In this document: piece after piece, positions 1-8,539 of the stretch | Layout of the letters: each line of letters opens with the position of its first letter | Numbering within the stretch: position 1 is the stretch's first letter | Origin: Oppiella nova | Taxonomy: Eukaryota > Arthropoda > Arachnida > Sarcoptiformes > Oppiidae | DNA length: 23,393 nt | NCBI GenBank assembly: GCA_905397405.1 | Contig: CAJPVJ010000545.1 | Span: 1-23,393 of the forward strand | Direction of reading: 5' to 3' | The notes under the pieces: generated by a model | Seen by the model: the letters and a program-made list of their open reading frames with translations, nothing else | What the model was told of the DNA's origin: nothing | Databases searched by the model: none | Position numbers and translations under genes: made by a program

Positions 1-1187
1 AATTTGGTGACATAGGCATTAAATGTTCATTATTTGTGAACATTTTGAGGTACTTATCATTAAAATATTCAAATGTTTAATATTTTTACTTTAAATACCA
101 AATCCTTGGTTTGAAATGAAATACCCTTTATATATAAATTTATATCTTTATATTATTTCCAATGTTATATAATCAATATGAATTTTAAAAGTTTGAAATT
201 TTGGAAAGCAATAAATAAGTATTATTTGTGACAAAAAGGACCTTTCATTTTGAATACTAATGTGTTGCGAAACGTTTTATTACTTTCCATTTATTCAGTA
301 ATTGTTTCGTAAATTACATGTAGTTTTAAAAAGACATAAATTACTGTAGTTAGAGGTTGGAAAAACATTTTATAGTTAAATAACAAATTCCGCACGGTTT
401 AAAACATTATTATTTTATTAATTAATAGAAATGTTTTAATATTTTATAAATAATTTTTCATTTCATTTATTACAAAATATTTCGTAATATAGTGCTTGTT
501 ATAGAGATTCATTAAAAATTAAATTTAGTATTTTAATTCATTTTTGACATGAATTTGGCTACCATTTAGGATTTACTAACGACTAACTGCAAATTATTGT
601 AATTAAATTATCGTTATTTAGTTAATTATGTTAATACTTTCAACACGAATCAGTTATTTTAATATTATTTAAAGGATTATCTAAACATGTTAAAATTTAG
701 ATGATTTATTAAATATTAAATTATATTTTTATGTGCATTTCTGTGTATGAATTTAAAAAAGTATAAGGATTATAAATATTTAAATAATTTTGTTTTGTCA
801 TCTTTTTTTCATTGAAATCCAAGACAAACATTAAGTGATGAACAGATAACTAGTATTCAAACAAAATTAAAACCTTAAATATTCATTATTTTCTCATACA
901 AATAAAATTAATATAACAAAAACATATTTAATATTATGCTTAAAACGTCGCGATTTATTTTAGCCATGAATTTAATTGGTTAATCCATTAAAACAGTTAT
1001 ATAACACATACGATATGCCACTAAAATATATACGATTTATAAATTATAATACTCAAGGATTTGATGAAAACAGTTTCGTGTGCCAAACAGTTATTACACA
1101 TAATAAGTATAAGTGAATGCATTTTATTGATTAATTAATAGATAATAATCAGTATCTAGTTTTAGTAATGAGAGAGTAATATACTTA

Positions 1188-1223
<36 letters not shown>

Positions 1224-2039
1224 GAGAATCACTTTTTCTTATAATGAATTAATTATTTTGATTTTTCTCTTATTAATAAAACATACATTAAAATAGTAAT
1301 TTGAGATAATTTTCTATGCCATTTGTATTGGGAATGCGATACAAGCCATGCATTTCTGATAAGTCACGTCAACAATAGTTTCTCAAAAGTTTTTTTCACT
1401 CATATATGAAAAAATATTATATTATCTTAACTTTCATTACATTATATGAATACTTGATTAATTTGTGGTTAATTGTATAATGACTACCCTCTGCGGGGAG
1501 TTATAGTTTTAATAGTGATTTCTAATTGCATTATATTTCATAAATATTTTTAAAAATATAATTGATTAGCTCATATAAGTAATAATTTTTAAAAATATAC
1601 AATTTCACTCGTTATCAATCACACAAAAATTATATATGATCATGGTACAGCACTGAATAATGTATAGATTTTTACGTTTGCCTTAAAAATCACAAGATTT
1701 AAAAAAAAGTTATTCACTATTAATAGGTATCTAATTATAATAACTTATAAAAAGTACAAATTTGTGTATATTTTAGAAAGATTACAAAAATATTGCAATG
1801 ATTGATCATAATTATTTAGCATATACTAAAATTTAAAGCAAAATGACTGTATATATAAATTTATATTGGTGAAATCATTACACATATTAGACTTGAAAAT
1901 TCACAAATTAAAAATTCACAACAAATTTTTGATTGACTATAAAAATCTCAAGCATTTATTTATAGACCTTTGAATGCATGGATTGTAAAACACATAAAAC
2001 TGAAGGACAGGTAACGATATTTTGTGAACTAATTTATAT
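1..2039. other. AT-rich stretch without a recognisable gene
   Basis: About 2 kb of strongly AT-rich sequence with stops in all frames and no exon-like GC-richer block. The only structure I can name is a GA microsatellite at 1191-1220. It could be intergenic DNA or the intron of a gene lying to the left of the window; nothing inside decides this. Confidence 0.6.
1191..1220. repeat. (GA)15 microsatellite
   Basis: An uninterrupted GA dinucleotide run of about 30 bases inside AT-rich DNA. It is one of four GA/CT runs in the window (also 4782-4821, 14476-14499 and 20431-20459). Confidence 0.95.
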
Positions 2040-2350
2040 TCAGATGACAATATAGATCGGAAAATCCAAATCCCAGACCGAAAGGTATGGCATGTATTGG
2101 GATGGCATTCAAAAAACAAGATTTTTATACACGTCTTGCCATTAAGAACGGGCTGTTTGTGTGGAAACACTCGTTGGCTGAGTGTCTGTGCGATGAGCAC
2201 TGGGATGTAGTTTAGGGGCTTTTCATTGCGCCCACAGTCTGAAGGCTTGCATTATTTCGTGTATAATTGATGATCACTTTCCGATAGTGACAGTGAGCCG
2301 GGTATTTGGGAGCTTAGCCTTCGGTTTATATGTCTGTGCGCTTATGAATG
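2040..2350. other. Unexplained GC-richer island
   Basis: This block is visibly richer in G and C than the 2 kb on its left, a property that otherwise marks exons in this window. On the plus strand a 44-codon reading frame runs from an ATG near 2086 to a TAG at about 2214. On the minus strand an open frame of 87 codons runs from 2200 to 1937. Neither protein is recognisable, and I see no paired splice sites or clear promoter. It could be an exon of an unseen gene, a non-coding RNA or a decayed coding sequence. Confidence 0.2.
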
Positions 2351-2970
2351 ATAAGTAGGGCTATAATTGAATTTTTAAAACTTTCAATACAGTGCCTATT
2401 GCATACAGGTTACTCTAAGTATAACTAGCATACAATTCGCAACATTTAATTTGAATTCACAAAAAAAATATTTTATAAAAAAAGTATTTAAAACTTAATT
2501 TAATTTGCAATATTTTCTAGTGTATATTTAATAGTGCTTAATATCACTACACATTAGAAAAATGAATTTATATAATACATAGAAAATTAAGAAATCACAT
2601 TTATTATAAGTTTCTATTCTAGACGTTAAACTTAATAAAATTTTATTATTTATAGTAAATTGCCTCAACTGTACTGCCCATAAGCACCGGTAAGCCATAA
2701 ATCTTGCCAAAAACCTCTATTACATTGACGGTTACTATCTGTACATATAATATCAGAGTCTATGATCTCGACGAATTAAACTAATGTTTTTTAAGTGCAC
2801 TCTAAAGTGACAGTAAATACAATATCACTTTTCCCTATTCAACCCGTTTTTCATATCTTTTTTCTGAACGTTTGAAATGTATTTTTTGTGCAAAAGAGTA
2901 GCAAAAAAATTTCAATTTCAAGGCTTTTTGGTCTGAGAGGTGCGGAATGGCTCACAAAAATTGACACAAT
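2351..2970. other. Region upstream of the Gly-rich protein gene
   Basis: AT-rich DNA between the island and the TATA box of the next gene. Nothing coding is supported here. Given the strong core promoter that follows, it probably holds that gene's upstream control elements, but I cannot name any site. Confidence 0.4.
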
Positions 2971-2975
2971 TTTCG

Positions 2976-3016
2976 TATATAAAGAGCTGTCGGACAGGTA
3001 GCTCGTCCTCACAGTT
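2976..3016 (+). promoter_or_regulatory. TATA box and likely transcription start
   Basis: TATATAAA lies at 2976-2983. About 30 bases downstream, a TCACAGT sequence around 3009-3015 resembles the arthropod initiator (TCAGT type). The spacing fits a focused TATA promoter, which is typical of strongly and developmentally expressed structural protein genes. It would give a 5' leader of about 60 bases before the ATG at 3070. Confidence 0.7.
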
Positions 3017-3069
3017 CTGAAACTGCCATTCCTATAGTTAGCTGACAATTGGAAACCACACATTGAAAT

Positions 3070-4508
3070 ATGATCGCTAAGGTATGGCTAATAATTTTAT
3101 GTCTTTGTGGACATTATTTGCACTGAATATTCTTAACATTGATTCCTATAAACCAAAAAACTTTTCTCTACTTCTGTAATGTATTAAAATTTTTACATCC
3201 ATTTCCTCGGCATAGGTTCTGATCCTGGCGTTGGCCGCTGCCGTCAACTGCCAATACATCTCCAACTACAACACCGGTCTATACGGCGCCGGTTTGGGTG
3301 GTTTGGGCGGTTACTACGGCGCCGGAGTCTCCGGAGGCGTAGTGGGAGGCCTTCCCGTCTACCGAAGCAGCGCACTGTACGGCGGTCTATACGGCGCCAA
3401 CAACTTGGGATACGGAGCTAACTTTGGACGAGTGGCCGGTTTGGGCGCTCTCCGAACCTCCGGCGCCATCGTCGGTGGCGGTGCTCTCGGCTACGGAACT
3501 GGCGCTCTGGTCGCCGGTGGTCTGCCCGCATACGGTGTGGCCGCACCCGCCGTCAGCACCATTGGTCTCGGCCAAGTGGGTCTCGGTGTCAACACCGGCT
3601 CCCTCGGTGTCAACCAATACCTGTCGAACCTGAACATCGCCAGAGGTGTGTCCGTACAACAGGCCGGACCCATCAACGCTGCCGTCCAAACCATCTCCCG
3701 CACCGTCGACTACAGACCCGTCCCCTATAGCGGAGAGCCAGCGGTCGTCCAAGACATCGATGTCCCGCCCCAGGAGTCGCCCCTCAGAATCAACTTCCAG
3801 TCCAAATCCAGCCCATTGGCAGTCACTCAGCAACACATCCCCGGTATGTGTCGACCCAAACGCACAGAATATTCTGTAAATTCATATGACTTGAATTAAC
3901 TGTCCATTTGTATGGCACCCGTAGCCGAACCCGGTCAGGTCCAGGTGACCCAATCGGAGGACGAGCCCCAGACCGCTGTCCACCAGGTGACCCGCCCGGT
4001 CATCCAACAGGTCCAGGAGGTGATCCAGCCCTACAGAACCCTCACCCAAGTGGTGGAGCCCGTCATCGAGCAGACCCACACCAACATCGCACAGGGAGAG
4101 GGCGTCAGACTGACCGGACTCACCAGCGGTATTGTCGGCGGAACCGGACAGTTGGCCGCCAGCGGTGTTGGCATTGCCGGAGTGCCCGTTGTCTCCGGTG
4201 CCGCCGTCCAGAGGCCCCTCATCGGCGGTCTCGGCCTCGGCCTCACCCAAGGCTACGGACTGGCCCGACAGGGTGGCCTCTATAACACCGGTCTGATCGG
4301 CGCCCGTGCCTACGGAACCGGTCTTAACACCGGTCTCATCGGCGCCCGAGCCTACGGAACCGGTCTCAACACCGGCCTCATCGGCGCCCAGGGATACGGT
4401 CTGGGAGGCTACCGAACCCTTGGTTACGGATACGGAAATGGTTTGGGGCTTAACGGCCTGAGCGGTCTCTCCACATACGGAACCACCGCCAGAATCGCCC
4501 GATACTAA
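3070..4508 (+). CDS. Secreted Gly/Tyr/Ala-rich structural protein (cuticle- or silk-like), three exons
   Basis: Exons 3070-3081, 3216-3843 and 3925-4508; both introns are GT..AG (3082-3215 phase 0; 3844-3924 phase 1). The joined frame is 408 codons including the stop, giving 407 aa. The first exon supplies only MIAK; joined to exon 2 it makes a clear signal peptide (hydrophobic residues 5-14, cleavage probably near C16/Q17). Residues 18-150 are Gly/Leu/Tyr/Ala-rich (YGG, GLGG, GYG). Residues about 160-275 are different: non-repetitive, rich in Val, Gln, Pro and charged residues (for example RPVIQQVQEVIQPYR), predicted helical, and spanning intron 2. The C-terminal part returns to Gly/Tyr-rich repeats, with a 14-residue tandem repeat. 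No chitin-binding RR consensus and no cysteine knot is visible. The combination fits a cuticular or other extracellular matrix protein. From memory, mite genomes hold proteins with a similar VIRPVIQ..V..PYR core, but I cannot verify this here. Confidence 0.85.
4284..4406 (+). repeat. 42-base (14-residue) in-frame tandem repeat
   Basis: Three units, at 4284-4325, 4326-4367 and 4368-4406 (the last diverged), each coding for NTGLIGARAYGTGL or a variant. Units 1 and 2 differ at three positions, all silent third-codon changes (CTG/CTC, CGT/CGA, CTT/CTC). The array lies in the Gly/Tyr-rich tail of the secreted protein. Confidence 0.9.
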
Positions 4509-4728
4509 GCACCTGTCCATACGCTCAAACACTCTCAACCCCGTCCCCACCACTCTCTCGCAACAAACAACTCGCATACCCGCACACACCTAATAATAAT
4601 AACACATTTATTATTACGATAAAAAACACAACTGTCCCCTGAAATTTTGAATATCAAAGTCTATATAAAAACCAAAATCTTATTATAATAATTAATATTA
4701 TAAATATAAGTCAATACGGATTCAAAAA

Positions 4729-4734
4729 AATAAA
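4729..4734 (+). other. Poly(A) signal of the Gly-rich protein gene
   Basis: AATAAA about 220 bases after the stop codon, followed at once by a T/G-rich stretch, as expected for a cleavage site near 4750. The rest of 4509-4728 is 3' UTR without other visible features. Confidence 0.6.
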
Positions 4735-4779
4735 TTGTTTTTATTTTACTATATCTTGTTGTATAGAAAATTATTTCCT

Positions 4780-4781
<2 letters not shown>

Positions 4782-4821
<40 letters not shown>
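4782..4821. repeat. (TC)20 microsatellite
   Basis: About 40 bases of uninterrupted TC dinucleotides just beyond the 3' end of the Gly-rich protein gene. The following 4822-5267 is AT-rich with no supported gene and presumably carries the promoter of the next gene. Confidence 0.95.
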
Positions 4822-4823
<2 letters not shown>

Positions 4824-5267
4824 AACTAATTATAACTTTTAAGGAATTTATATGAAAACAAATGAAACCTTTTTTCGATGTTTTATAAACATTGAAACAA
4901 ATATTTGTTAATAAAAAAATTTAAAAACAAAACTTTTGATACACACTTATGTTTCACTAATAAGTTATTATAACTTATAATTACAAAAATTAATCTAATA
5001 TCAAACAAATAAATAATAATAATATATTTTGTGCTAAATAATTGTGAGTTTTGTAAGCTTTATTTACGCTCATTTATATTTCAATGTATTAATGCACATT
5101 ATTGCATGCTTGTTAAAATTTCATATTTCAAATGATTATTTAAATTATGGCAGTTTTATACATAACATAAGTAATTTTGATTTACCAGTAAATCAACAGT
5201 ATTTTTCGTTATTATACTCATTAGCTGTTAACTAAAGTGAACTTTTGTGAAACAAATATAAAACAAA

Positions 5268-5708
5268 ATGTTATCAAAACAGTTGTCATTTATTATAGTA
5301 ATTATGGTTCAGTTGTATTTATCGGGTATTAGATCTCAGACTCCCGGCCCACCCAAAACACCAGACAGTGAATTAATAGCTAAAATAGGCATAGCTTTCG
5401 GTTCATTGGTTTGCGTTATAATGACTGTACTTCTCGTGTGTTTATGTTGTTATCATTTCCGCAATCGGGCGACAAATAGCCGCAAATCAGACTCACCTCC
5501 AGTTGAGAAAAAGGGATCGTTTGGAGACCTGAACTCAAATCTAGATATCTCTATACAAGTGTCAAAGGTATCGGTGGGAAGTCCGTCTGAACTAAACTTA
5601 AAACCGTTGCCGCCGCCCAAAGCATCACCGAAAAAGTCGATTTATAATACAAATCAAAATAATATGAATAATAAGACAAAAGCGATGAAAGGATTGAGAA
5701 TTTTTTGA
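5268..5708 (+). CDS. Small type I single-pass membrane protein, unrecognised
   Basis: A 146-aa single-exon frame. The ATG follows an in-frame stop (TAA) 12 bases upstream, so this start is well supported. Residues 1-23 look like a signal peptide (KQLSFIIVIMVQLYLSG). A short Pro/Thr ectodomain (24-37) follows, then a transmembrane helix at about 39-62 ending in a Cys cluster (58, 60, 61) that could be palmitoylated. The cytosolic tail is basic, rich in Ser, Pro, Lys and Asn. It contains PLPPPK (113-118), which matches the class II SH3-ligand pattern PxxPxK, and SPKKS. A poly(A) signal lies 170 bases downstream. I do not recognise a family; it might be an adaptor or signalling stub. Possible extra 5' non-coding exons cannot be excluded. 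Confidence 0.6.
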   Translation: MLSKQLSFIIVIMVQLYLSGIRSQTPGPPKTPDSELIAKIGIAFGSLVCVIMTVLLVCLCCYHFRNRATNSRKSDSPPVEKKGSFGDLNSNLDISIQVSKVSVGSPSELNLKPLPPPKASPKKSIYNTNQNNMNNKTKAMKGLRIF

Positions 5709-5880
5709 CTGAAAAACAAAAGAGAAAAAGTAAATACAATCACAAGATATAAGACATGAGACGATAATCGCATTTAATTTCAACTAATATTAAATTGTTG
5801 TAATATATTCTAATGAAATAATTTATAACAAATTATTTGAAAAGTAAATTTACTAAAGTAAAGTAAACCCAAACTATAAA

Positions 5881-5886
5881 AATAAA
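5881..5886 (+). other. Poly(A) signal of the small membrane protein gene
   Basis: AATAAA 173 bases after the stop codon, in AT-rich DNA. The rest of the interval 5709-6007 shows nothing else and must also hold the promoter of the next gene. Confidence 0.45.
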
Positions 5887-6007
5887 ATTCTTTCAAAAAA
5901 TAGTTATTTTAAAAATTATTTTTCATGAATATAACAAAAACTATATTTTAAACCCGAATAAAGAATTAAAGGAAAAGTACATACATTCAGATCACAGACC
6001 AAAAGAC

Positions 6008-7894
6008 ATGAGCGGTAGTGGAGGTAGAGGTAGAGGTAGAGGAAGAGGAAGAGGAAGGGGAAGGGGAAGGGGTAGCGGTAAAGGTAGAGGAGTTAATGCA
6101 CCCCATGATCAGCAAGATATGAATTCCCCGGCAAATATAGCCGATATGAGTGACGCACAGCTCACTGTCCACTTGAATACATTGCAAACAATGGACGAAA
6201 TGTTGGATGCATTGGGAATGAATGCCTTCCCGGGCCATGAGGTGCGGCCTATCGAACAGATCACTGAAAGTGAGGTAAAGGCGTACCGGGATATGAGAAA
6301 TAAAATCAATGCTCGCAATAATCCCAAACATCGGCGCGGATTTGTTGAGTACGGGAATGAATTGCGGGATCAGTTGAGACACTCCACCGACCAGACCCTC
6401 CAAAAAGATAATGAGTTCATCAAAATGCTTGACCACAATATCCGCAACGCTTTTCGTCTTCATATGTATGGACTCGTACTTATGTGTATAGACATCACAC
6501 AAAGGTATCCACAACAGGTGGTCGACGAGTTGAGGGAGAGGTTCCGGACGTACGCGGAGGCGGTCAACCAGTTTCAGACCAATGGTGCGAACCGGGAGGC
6601 ACTCGTGGCAGCTCTGGTGGATCGGCGCAATTAGATACGAAGGCTCCGGGAGTACGGTCTCGAGGAGCGCCACGCAATACTTCTCGTCAATTACGACCAC
6701 TTCCCTCGTAGACCAGGGGACGGGCAGCAATTGGATTTGTACACCCAACTCTACCCAACGGGAGTTCAGAGCAATGAAATTCTGGCCGATCTCGGGATGT
6801 TCTACCGACGCTTCCTATTGGACAGAATCGATACACTTCCTGAAGAGGAACGTCCGATAGAGCGCCGCCTTATTGGTCACATCGAAGCGAGGGTTAGGTT
6901 CCGATTCGGACAACAGAATAAGTTGCCGGCTGAGGTGTGTCACCCCATACCACGACTGATGGTTAACCTGACCCCTGGTGCTGAGCCCCTGACAAGGAAA
7001 CGTCGCTCAAAGGATGAGATGGAAAAGGAGGTGAAGCGCACAAAGACAACCACTGGTGTGGAGGACACCACCACCACAATAGGGACGGCCACTTATATCC
7101 CTCCCAGAGTAAGGCTGATCACAGAAGTCACAGCAGAACACGTGGAACAGGCCTTACTTCAGCCCCAACTACTAATGCCGCCCTCAATGGTGCAGTCGAG
7201 CGATCCGTTTGCAGATATCGACGAACTCGATCCCAAAGATATGGAATTATTGGAGACCATGAACTGGACTGAAGCGCTGAAATCGCAGAGTACAGGCGCT
7301 CAACAGTGGGCCACCACATCCACTGCTCCCGGTTCGCTCACACAACTCCCAAACCTCGGGCCCAGTGTTGTGGGCGGGAGTGGAGTACAGACACAACAAA
7401 GTACTGGCGCTCAACTAGACCAACAGATCCAACTGCAATGGCGCCAAATGGTGAACCAAATCGGGGATCCCATGCCTCTCCTCGAAAATGAAATCATAGA
7501 CGACCGATGGGGGGGTCAGGTATTGGAGGCCATTGTGGTTGGTTTTATGCCAACACAAGTGGATGAGGACTACTATGCGGGGCTCATAGACAGCATACGC
7601 AGGGATCGAGTAGACAATCTGTTCCGACGGTGCAACAGACCTGATAACCAACCAAATCATTGGGAACTACAGTCTCGGGTCCGTCGGATCGCCTATTTGT
7701 ATGAACTGCTGAAGCGTTTGGAGAATTACAGGCATAACCGAAATGTTGCCGAATATCAGCAGTTCAACCAATTTATGCACCAAATGTTGGGAAACATTGA
7801 TATGAATCGAATCATAGGAGTAATCGATGGGTTGAATGAAGTCCTCAATGGATGGATACACCTTCACATTGAACTCCAAAAGATTGGCTTTTGA
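6008..7894 (+). CDS. Intronless RG-repeat nucleic-acid-binding-like gene, unrecognised; looks interrupted about once
   Basis: The coding-like stretch begins at the ATG at 6008 and has no introns. Its product opens with about eight Gly-Arg repeats (residues 5-25), an RG-type RNA/DNA-binding tail. A mostly helical, charged region follows. Further on there is a basic cluster like a bipartite nuclear signal (RKRRSKD...KRTK, near 6990-7045). Next comes an acidic patch (FADIDELDPKDMELLETM, near 7208-7261), then a Ser/Thr/Gln/Gly linker with two STGAQ copies, and a second helical region rich in Arg, Asn and Gln to the end. I recognise no family and see no polymerase, protease or zinc knuckle. It could be a lineage-specific host gene or an old captured virus-like or mobile gene. 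Since the latter is possible I treat it as a fossil and only note that it looks broken about once. GC content is like the host exons, so composition does not separate the options. Confidence 0.6.
6020..6091 (+). repeat. 6-base purine-rich minisatellite coding for Gly-Arg
   Basis: Repeated GGTAGA/GGAAGA/GGAAGG hexamers, nearly all purine on this strand, code for the RG run at the start of the unrecognised protein. Neighbouring units vary mostly at silent positions. Such hexamer runs change length readily. Confidence 0.9.
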
Positions 7895-7960
7895 ATGGCC
7901 GTAAAAGTTAGACAATTAGGCCTCTTTTGAAGACATCACAGAAAGTGTGTCTTAAACTCA

Positions 7961-7966
7961 AATAAA
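7961..7966 (+). other. Poly(A) signal after the RG-repeat gene
   Basis: AATAAA 67 bases after the end of the reading frame, at a normal distance for a transcribed gene. No long A tail, terminal repeat or target-site duplication is visible next to it. Confidence 0.55.
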
Positions 7967-8539
7967 AGCGTTTCATTAAATTCATTAAAACTTATATCTT
8001 AATAATAACTCCAAACAGTAGCTTATTATAGAAATTAATTCTGTTTTAATAAATATAAAACATGTGTCACCAAAATTCAATGTAAAATGTTTTTTATTAT
8101 TTTTAAACTTAATTTTTAGCAATTTAAAATTTATTTCTTGTTATTGTAAATCCATTAAATCCAATTAATACAGTTTATTTTTAGATTATGTTTGAGATTG
8201 TTAGATAGTGGTATGGTAAACAGGACTTTATAGGTCTAGGTTAAAACAAGCTTACAGTGGTAAGGTGGAGGTGCTAGACATAGCTCGGACATTTGACTTT
8301 ATAAAATATAGTTTAATTGTCGAATTTAATAAATGAACTCTTTAAGTAATCAAGTAAAATTTATTTATAAATAGTTACAATCTTTAGTTTAATACAAATA
8401 GACTTTTTAATGACAATAATTCCTTTACACAATTATTCGTGAATTTAAAAAAACATCCTTATTTAAAATATAAGTTAAAATTGATAATAATTTACTTATA
8501 CGGTAATTAACTTATACACAATGTTAAGCCAAATGAATA
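7967..8539. other. Tail-to-tail intergenic region
   Basis: AT-rich DNA between the plus-strand RG-repeat gene and the minus-strand GRAM gene. TTTATT at 8360-8365 is AATAAA on the minus strand and sits about 180 bases past the GRAM gene stop, so it is its probable poly(A) signal. Nothing else is supported. Confidence 0.5.

Noticed and set aside
3387-3836. Long minus-strand open frame opposite the Gly-rich protein gene (also 3882-4589 minus)
   Set aside because: It is the antisense shadow of the GC-rich exons. The plus strand has the signal peptide, promoter, splice sites and poly(A) signal.
5044-5235. 63-codon plus-strand frame upstream of the small membrane protein gene
   Set aside because: AT-rich, Phe/Tyr/Asn/Ile-heavy translation of intergenic sequence, with no start context or family resemblance.
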